Assembly (NCBI RefSeq): GCF_015351765.1
Contig: NZ_JADKQA010000001.1
Coordinates: forward strand, 690,394 to 754,393
Reading direction: 5' to 3'
Source: Clostridium vitabionis
Lineage (GTDB): Bacteria > Bacillota > Clostridia > Lachnospirales > Lachnospiraceae
DNA: 64,000 bases
A model generated the notes under the pieces. That model did not search any database, was not told the DNA's origin, and saw only the letters and a list, made by a program, of their open reading frames with translations. The position numbers were made by a program, and so were the translations under genes. Of this stretch, positions 59,586 to 64,000 are shown in pieces. The number at the start of each line of letters is the position of its first letter. Position 1 is the stretch's first letter.

Positions 59586-60580
59586 AAATTGTTTTTATGG
59601 GAACGCCGGACTTTGCAGTCTCCATCCTGGATGCGGTGGCAGGTGCCGGCCATGACATCGCGGCGGTTGTCACCCAGCCGGACCGTCCGAAGGGGCGCGG
59701 CCACATGGTCGCCATGTCGGCGGTGAAAACCCGCGCGCTTGAGCTCGGCCTTCCGGTCCTCCAGCCCGCGCGGGTGAGGAAGGATCCGGGATTTCTCGGC
59801 ACGCTCCGAGACATCGCCCCGGATGCTGTCGTCGTCGCGGCATTCGGCCAGATCCTCCCGCAGGAAGTTCTGGACATCCCGCGCCTCGGCTGCATCAATG
59901 TCCATGCCTCGCTGCTCCCGAAATACCGCGGCGCGGCGCCGATCCAGTGGGCGGTCATCAACGGCGACCGGGAGACCGGGGTGACGACGATGCTGATGGA
60001 TGCCGGCATGGATACCGGCGATATCCTCGAGCAGAAGAAAGTCCTTCTGGATCCGAAGGAAACCGGCGGGAGCCTGTTTGACCGCCTGGCGGGAGCGGGC
60101 GCAGAGCTGATCGTGTCCACCCTGGACAAGCGGGAGAAGGGGCTGATTACGCCCGTTCCCCAGGAGGAGAGCCTGGCCACGCATGTCGGCTTGCTGAAAA
60201 AGGAACTGGGGGACATTGACTGGACAGCGGATGCGCGCCGGATCGAGTGCCTTATCCGGGGTCTCAATCCCTGGCCGACGGCATTCAGCTCCCTGGATGG
60301 CAAGACGGTCAAGATCTGGGATGCCGACGTGATTCCCTCCGGGAGCAGCCCGGACAGTGCCTCAGGGGAAAAAACAGACAGCGCCGGGAGGGATATTCCG
60401 GACGCTGCCCCCGGGGAAATCCTCCGGGCAGGCAGGGAGGGCATCCTCGTCCGCACCGGGAAGGATGACCTCCTGATCCGCGAGCTCCAGCCGGTGGGAA
60501 AGCGCCGGATGACGGCGGATGAATTTCTGCGCGGGCACAAGATCCGCGAGGGGGAGAAGTTTACCAGAGTGAAAGGATGA
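59582..60580 (+). CDS. fmt: Methionyl-tRNA formyltransferase
   Basis: A 332-residue enzyme that formylates initiator Met-tRNA from 10-formyl-THF. The formyl-transferase core has VFMGTPDFAVSIL at the start and NVHASLLPKYRGAAPIQWA (about 103-121) with the catalytic Asn and His. The C-terminal domain (about 205-332) binds tRNA; it contains a Ser/Asp/Gly-rich insert near 250-275 that is not usual. Confidence 0.95.
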   Translation: MKIVFMGTPDFAVSILDAVAGAGHDIAAVVTQPDRPKGRGHMVAMSAVKTRALELGLPVLQPARVRKDPGFLGTLRDIAPDAVVVAAFGQILPQEVLDIPRLGCINVHASLLPKYRGAAPIQWAVINGDRETGVTTMLMDAGMDTGDILEQKKVLLDPKETGGSLFDRLAGAGAELIVSTLDKREKGLITPVPQEESLATHVGLLKKELGDIDWTADARRIECLIRGLNPWPTAFSSLDGKTVKIWDADVIPSGSSPDSASGEKTDSAGRDIPDAAPGEILRAGREGILVRTGKDDLLIRELQPVGKRRMTADEFLRGHKIREGEKFTRVKG

Positions 60581-60586
60581 TTCTCT

Positions 60587-61297
60587 ATGTACGGATACGG
60601 ATATTACGGGCTTTTCTGGGATCCCACCTACGTTTTTGTCCTGATCGGCGTCGTGATCTGCCTCGCCGCCCAGGCAAAACTCCGGTCGACCTACGCGAAA
60701 TATGAGCGCATCGGCAGCCTCTCCGGCATGACCGGCGCGGAAGCCGCGCAGACGATCCTCCGGAGCCAGGGGATCTACGATGTGCAGGTGGTCCCGGTCA
60801 GCGGGGAGCTGACGGATCACTATGACCCTCGGGACAAGACGGTCCACCTGTCGCAGTCGATCTACGGGAGAACCTCCCTGGCGGCGGTCGCGGTGGCTGC
60901 CCATGAGTGCGGCCACGCGGTGCAGGACGCCAACGGCTATGTGCCGCTCCGCCTCCGCGGGGCGATGGTCCCGGTCGTGAATTTCGGCGCCCAGATTTCC
61001 TGGCCCCTCATCCTCATCGGCATCCTGCTCCGGGGGCAGACCCTGGTCTCCCTGGGCATTCTGCTGTTCTCGCTGTCTGTCATTTTCCAGCTGGTGACCC
61101 TTCCGGTAGAGTTCAACGCCTCCCGCCGCGCACTGGCTCTCCTGGAGAATAACGGCATCCTGCAGCGGGACGAGATCTCCGGCGCGAGATCCATGCTCGG
61201 CGCGGCTGCCATGACCTATGTGGCGGCTGCCGCAGGCTCGCTCCTGCAGCTTCTGAGACTGCTTATCCTTTTCGGCGGGAACAGGAGAGACAACTGA
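60587..61297 (+). CDS. Membrane zinc metallopeptidase, YugP family
   Basis: A 236-residue membrane protein. The zinc motif HECGHAVQ (about 104-111) follows a membrane segment near 10-30 and precedes others (about 125-165 and 205-225). VYDPRDKTVHLS-type text and FNASRRALALLE are family features of Zn_peptidase_2. The substrate is unknown. It sits in the same spot, between fmt and rsmB, in many Clostridia. Confidence 0.88.
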   Translation: MYGYGYYGLFWDPTYVFVLIGVVICLAAQAKLRSTYAKYERIGSLSGMTGAEAAQTILRSQGIYDVQVVPVSGELTDHYDPRDKTVHLSQSIYGRTSLAAVAVAAHECGHAVQDANGYVPLRLRGAMVPVVNFGAQISWPLILIGILLRGQTLVSLGILLFSLSVIFQLVTLPVEFNASRRALALLENNGILQRDEISGARSMLGAAAMTYVAAAAGSLLQLLRLLILFGGNRRDN

Positions 61298-61358
61298 GGA
61301 CGGCGCCACAGGGGCGCCGGACAGACGAATGATACCATAACCGGAGGGAAATACTGCT

Positions 61359-62687
61359 GTGGCTTCGATTACGCCGAGAGATATCGCGTTTGACGCGCTC
61401 ATAGAGATCCTCGAGAAGGGGAAGATGAGCCATCTGGTGCTCGCCGCCGTTCTTCGGAAGTACGCCTACCTGCCGAAACAGGACCGGGCATTTCTCAGCC
61501 GGCTGGTCCTGGGGACGGTGGAGTATGTCATCCGCGAGGACGCGGTTCTGGACCGCTTCTCCAAGATCAGGTGCGCAAAGATGAAACCGCCCGTGCGGAC
61601 GATCCTCCGCATGGGGGTCTACCAGATTCTCCAGCTGGACAGGGTGCCCGATTCCGCCGCCTGCAATGAGGCTGTTCGGATGGCGAAGGCGAGGGGGCTT
61701 TCCGGCCTCTCCGGCTTCGTGAACGGCGTCCTCAGGAACATTTCCCGGAACAAGGACGCCCTGGTTTTTGAGGGTCCGGAAAAATACTGCCTCCCGCCCT
61801 GGATGATCGGCCTCTTTTCCCGCGAACTGGGAAATGACCGCGCCAGCCGCATGATGGAGGCTTTTTTCCGTCCCGAACCTATGACCGTACGGGTGAATCT
61901 CGACCGGGCCTTACCCGATGAGGTCAGGGACTCCCTCCTTGCGCAGGGGATCCGGGCAGTCCCGATCTATGGGGACGGGCAGGTTCTCGCGCTCTGCGGG
62001 GTGGATTCCCCGGACCGGATCGATGTCCTCCGGGATGGCCGGGCTTCCGTGCAGGACCTGAGTTCCTCCCTCGCCGGGGACGCCGCCGGCATCCGGCCGG
62101 GAGATACGGTCGTTGATGTCTGCGGCGCTCCGGGCGGAAAGGCGATCCACGCGGCGGATATTCTCCGGGGTACCGGCCAGGTTATTGTCCGGGATATCAG
62201 CGGGCAGAAGGTTGAGCTTATCCGGGAGAACATCGCGGCGTCCGGATTTTCCAATATCCGGGCCGAGGTTTGGGATGCCGCAGCCTTCGACCCCTCGCTC
62301 GAGGAAAAGGCGGATGTCGTCATTGCCGACCTTCCCTGCTCTGGACTCGGCGTGATCGGACGGAAGCCGGATATCCGCATCCGCTCGACCCCGGAAAAAA
62401 TCCGCGACCTTTCCGCCCTCCAGAGGGAGATTCTCGGCACCGTCTGGCGCTATGTGAAGCCCGGCGGCACGCTGGTCTACAGCACCTGTACGCTGACGGG
62501 CGCGGAGAATGAGGACAATGTCAGGGCATTTCTCGCTGCCTGCCCTTTCAGCCCGGTGGACATCCGCGGACGGCTGGGCACGGAGTTTCAGGAGCCTTCC
62601 ATGGCAGAAGGCATGCTGAAGCTCCTTCCCGGCGAGCACCCCTGTGACGGCTTTTTTATCTGTGTAATGAGAAGAAACGATGAGTGA
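61359..62687 (+). CDS. rsmB: 16S rRNA (cytosine(967)-C5)-methyltransferase
   Basis: A 442-residue enzyme. The N-terminal NusB-like RNA-binding domain (about 1-140; FLSRLVLGTVEY, LRMGVYQILQLD, AVRMAK) is followed by a SAM-dependent methyltransferase: DVCGAPGGKAIHAAD, then ADLPCSGLGVIGRKPD and VYSTCTL with the two catalytic Cys. The start is GTG 61359 after CGGAGGG. It overlaps rlmN by eight bases. Confidence 0.93.
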   Translation: MASITPRDIAFDALIEILEKGKMSHLVLAAVLRKYAYLPKQDRAFLSRLVLGTVEYVIREDAVLDRFSKIRCAKMKPPVRTILRMGVYQILQLDRVPDSAACNEAVRMAKARGLSGLSGFVNGVLRNISRNKDALVFEGPEKYCLPPWMIGLFSRELGNDRASRMMEAFFRPEPMTVRVNLDRALPDEVRDSLLAQGIRAVPIYGDGQVLALCGVDSPDRIDVLRDGRASVQDLSSSLAGDAAGIRPGDTVVDVCGAPGGKAIHAADILRGTGQVIVRDISGQKVELIRENIAASGFSNIRAEVWDAAAFDPSLEEKADVVIADLPCSGLGVIGRKPDIRIRSTPEKIRDLSALQREILGTVWRYVKPGGTLVYSTCTLTGAENEDNVRAFLAACPFSPVDIRGRLGTEFQEPSMAEGMLKLLPGEHPCDGFFICVMRRNDE

Positions 62688-63780
62688 GCAAATGAACGAA
62701 CTTCAGACAACTGTTCCTGACGGGAAGCCGGACATCCGCTCGATGACGCTCGCGGAGCTCAGGGATTTCCTGTCCGGCCTCGGCGAAAAACCGTTCAGGG
62801 CTGCCCAGCTCTACCGCTGGATGCATGTCCAGATGGCGGACTCGCTGGAGGAGATGACCAACCTCTCCCGTGACCTCCGCGCGAAGCTCGCGGCGGAAGC
62901 GGAGCTTGTCACGGTCAAAAAGCTGGATGTTCTGGTCTCGGGCATCGACGGCACGAGAAAATACCTTTTTGAGCTGCCGGACGGCAATGTGATCGAGAGC
63001 GTATTCATGCGCTACCAGCACGGTAATTCCGTCTGCGTCTCCTCCCAGGCCGGCTGCCGGATGGGCTGCCGCTTCTGTGCGTCCACCCTGAACGGCCTTG
63101 CCCGGAATCTCCGGGCTTCGGAGATCCTGGAGCAGGTGTACCAGATCCGCCGGGATACCGGGGAGCGGGTCTCCAATGTCGTGATCATGGGATCCGGTGA
63201 ACCCCTCGACAATTATGACGCGGTTGTCCGGTTCATCCGCCTTCTTACCGGGGAGGACGGGCAGAACATCAGCCAGCGCAATGTGACGCTCTCGACCTGC
63301 GGCCTTGTGCCGGGGATCCGGAGGCTGGCCGGGGAAGGCCTCTCCATCACCCTCGCGCTGTCCCTCCACGCGCCTAACGATGAGATCCGGAAATCCCTGA
63401 TGCCCATCGCGGGCACTTACCCGATGGAGGAGGTGCTTGATGCCTGCGCGGACTACTTCGCCCGGACAGGTCGGCGGGTGACCTTCGAGTATTCCCTGGC
63501 CGGAGGCGTCAACGACAGCCCGGAGAATGCGGAGGAGCTGGCACGCCGGATCGGAAAACTTCACGGGCACGTGAATCTCATCCCGGTGAACCCGATCCGT
63601 GAGCGGAGCTTTGTGCAGTCCGCGCGCCCGGAGATCAACCGTTTCCGGGAGATTCTGGAAAAACACGGCATCACAGCCACCGTCCGGCGGGAAATGGGAA
63701 GGGACATCAACGGCGCCTGCGGACAGCTTCGAAAGAGCTACATTGACACCCACGCGGCGGGGGGAGGAGGACAGCGATGA
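62680..63780 (+). CDS. rlmN: Dual-specificity 23S rRNA/tRNA adenine-C2 methyltransferase
   Basis: A 366-residue radical SAM enzyme that methylates A2503 of 23S rRNA and A37 of some tRNAs. The cluster motif is CRMGCRFC (about 126-133), with GSGEPLDNYD and SLHAPNDEIRKSLMPI. The conserved Cys near the C terminus is in NGACGQL, and the earlier catalytic Cys in STCGLVPGI. It overlaps rsmB and the PP2C gene, so the region is one translational unit. Confidence 0.95.
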   Translation: MSEQMNELQTTVPDGKPDIRSMTLAELRDFLSGLGEKPFRAAQLYRWMHVQMADSLEEMTNLSRDLRAKLAAEAELVTVKKLDVLVSGIDGTRKYLFELPDGNVIESVFMRYQHGNSVCVSSQAGCRMGCRFCASTLNGLARNLRASEILEQVYQIRRDTGERVSNVVIMGSGEPLDNYDAVVRFIRLLTGEDGQNISQRNVTLSTCGLVPGIRRLAGEGLSITLALSLHAPNDEIRKSLMPIAGTYPMEEVLDACADYFARTGRRVTFEYSLAGGVNDSPENAEELARRIGKLHGHVNLIPVNPIRERSFVQSARPEINRFREILEKHGITATVRREMGRDINGACGQLRKSYIDTHAAGGGGQR

Positions 63781-64000
63781 TTGCATACGGATGCACAGAT
63801 ATCGGCAGGGTCAGGCCGATCAACCAGGACACGTTCTTCGTGTCCGAGAAACCGATCGGCGGGCTCTCCAACCTGTTTCTCGTCGCGGACGGCATGGGCG
63901 GCCACAAGGCCGGAGATTATGCCTCCCGGTATCTCAAAGAACATTTTGTCGAGAAGATCAGCGCGAGCTCTGATACCCGGCCGATCGCGGTCTTAAGCCG
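63777..64000 (+). CDS. prpC: PP2C-type Ser/Thr protein phosphatase, 3' end cut by the window edge
   Basis: The first 74 codons of a PPM-family phosphatase. GCTDIGRVRPINQDTF and LFLVADGMGGHKAGDYAS hold the metal-binding Asp residues of motifs I and II. The ATG overlaps the rlmN stop (ATGA). In Bacillota this position is held by prpC/stp, followed by the PASTA kinase prkC just outside the window; together they control cell wall and division proteins. Confidence 0.9.
   Translation, partial: MIAYGCTDIGRVRPINQDTFFVSEKPIGGLSNLFLVADGMGGHKAGDYASRYLKEHFVEKISASSDTRPIAVLS

Overview
The window looks like chromosomal DNA from a high-GC member of the Bacillota, class Clostridia, most likely a Lachnospiraceae-type anaerobe. 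This is inferred from several features: a FabK-type fatty acid operon, a T-box-controlled threonyl-tRNA synthetase, Rex, a large one-chain PurL with fused glutaminase, secreted proteins with choline/glucan-binding-type wall repeats, and the gene run def-fmt-peptidase-rsmB-rlmN-PP2C. Codon use strongly favours GAG and CCG. No rRNA, CRISPR array, transposase, integrase or prophage gene was seen, and most of the window is dense housekeeping sequence.

Layout. 1-5.1 kb: the 3' end of a wall-binding protein, a nuclease-helicase fusion, a short sigma-like protein and a histidine phosphatase. 5.3-12 kb: purL, a secreted wall-binding protein and, on the minus strand, an esterase lipoprotein. 12-16 kb: rex-acpS-nnr-CBS membrane protein. 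16-20 kb: yebC, then thrS behind a complete T-box, then a Nudix hydrolase. 20-22.7 kb: a secreted nuclease (minus), a MarR regulator and a radical SAM protein. 22.8-32.1 kb: an eleven-gene type II fatty acid operon, acpP-accBCDA-fabH-fabK-fabD-fabG-fabF-fabZ. 32.2-35.5 kb: a TRAP transporter behind a structured leader; its large membrane subunit is fused in frame to the substrate-binding protein. 35.6-38.9 kb: a NEW3-domain exoprotein with an ABC ATPase and permease. 39-45.3 kb: ABC-F protein (minus), MATE exporter, a GalE-like protein, a zinc-ribbon protein and a small membrane protein. 45.4-46.9 kb: seven tRNA genes, namely three identical Pro(CGG)-Glu(CTC) pairs and one Thr(CGT). 47-50.3 kb: a secreted protein, a two-domain PPK2 and truA. 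50.3-64 kb: ftsK/spoIIIE, murE, murF, priA, def, fmt, a zinc peptidase, rsmB, rlmN and the start of a PP2C phosphatase.

Points that deserve attention. The DctM-DctP fusion, with its unassigned leader RNA, is the most unusual arrangement. The GalE-like protein keeps the E. coli numbering but has Met at the catalytic Lys153 position. AccD lacks its zinc ribbon and ThrS lacks its TGS domain. A sigma-like protein stops before region 4. Two families of intergenic repeat occur: a ~142-bp element in near-identical inverted copies about 36 kb apart, and many short hairpins built on ACTGTTCA/TGAACAGT, some lying right at predicted transcription starts. Many predicted promoters fit TTGACA-N17-TATAAT closely. 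All functions are read from motifs and gene order; no database search was run.
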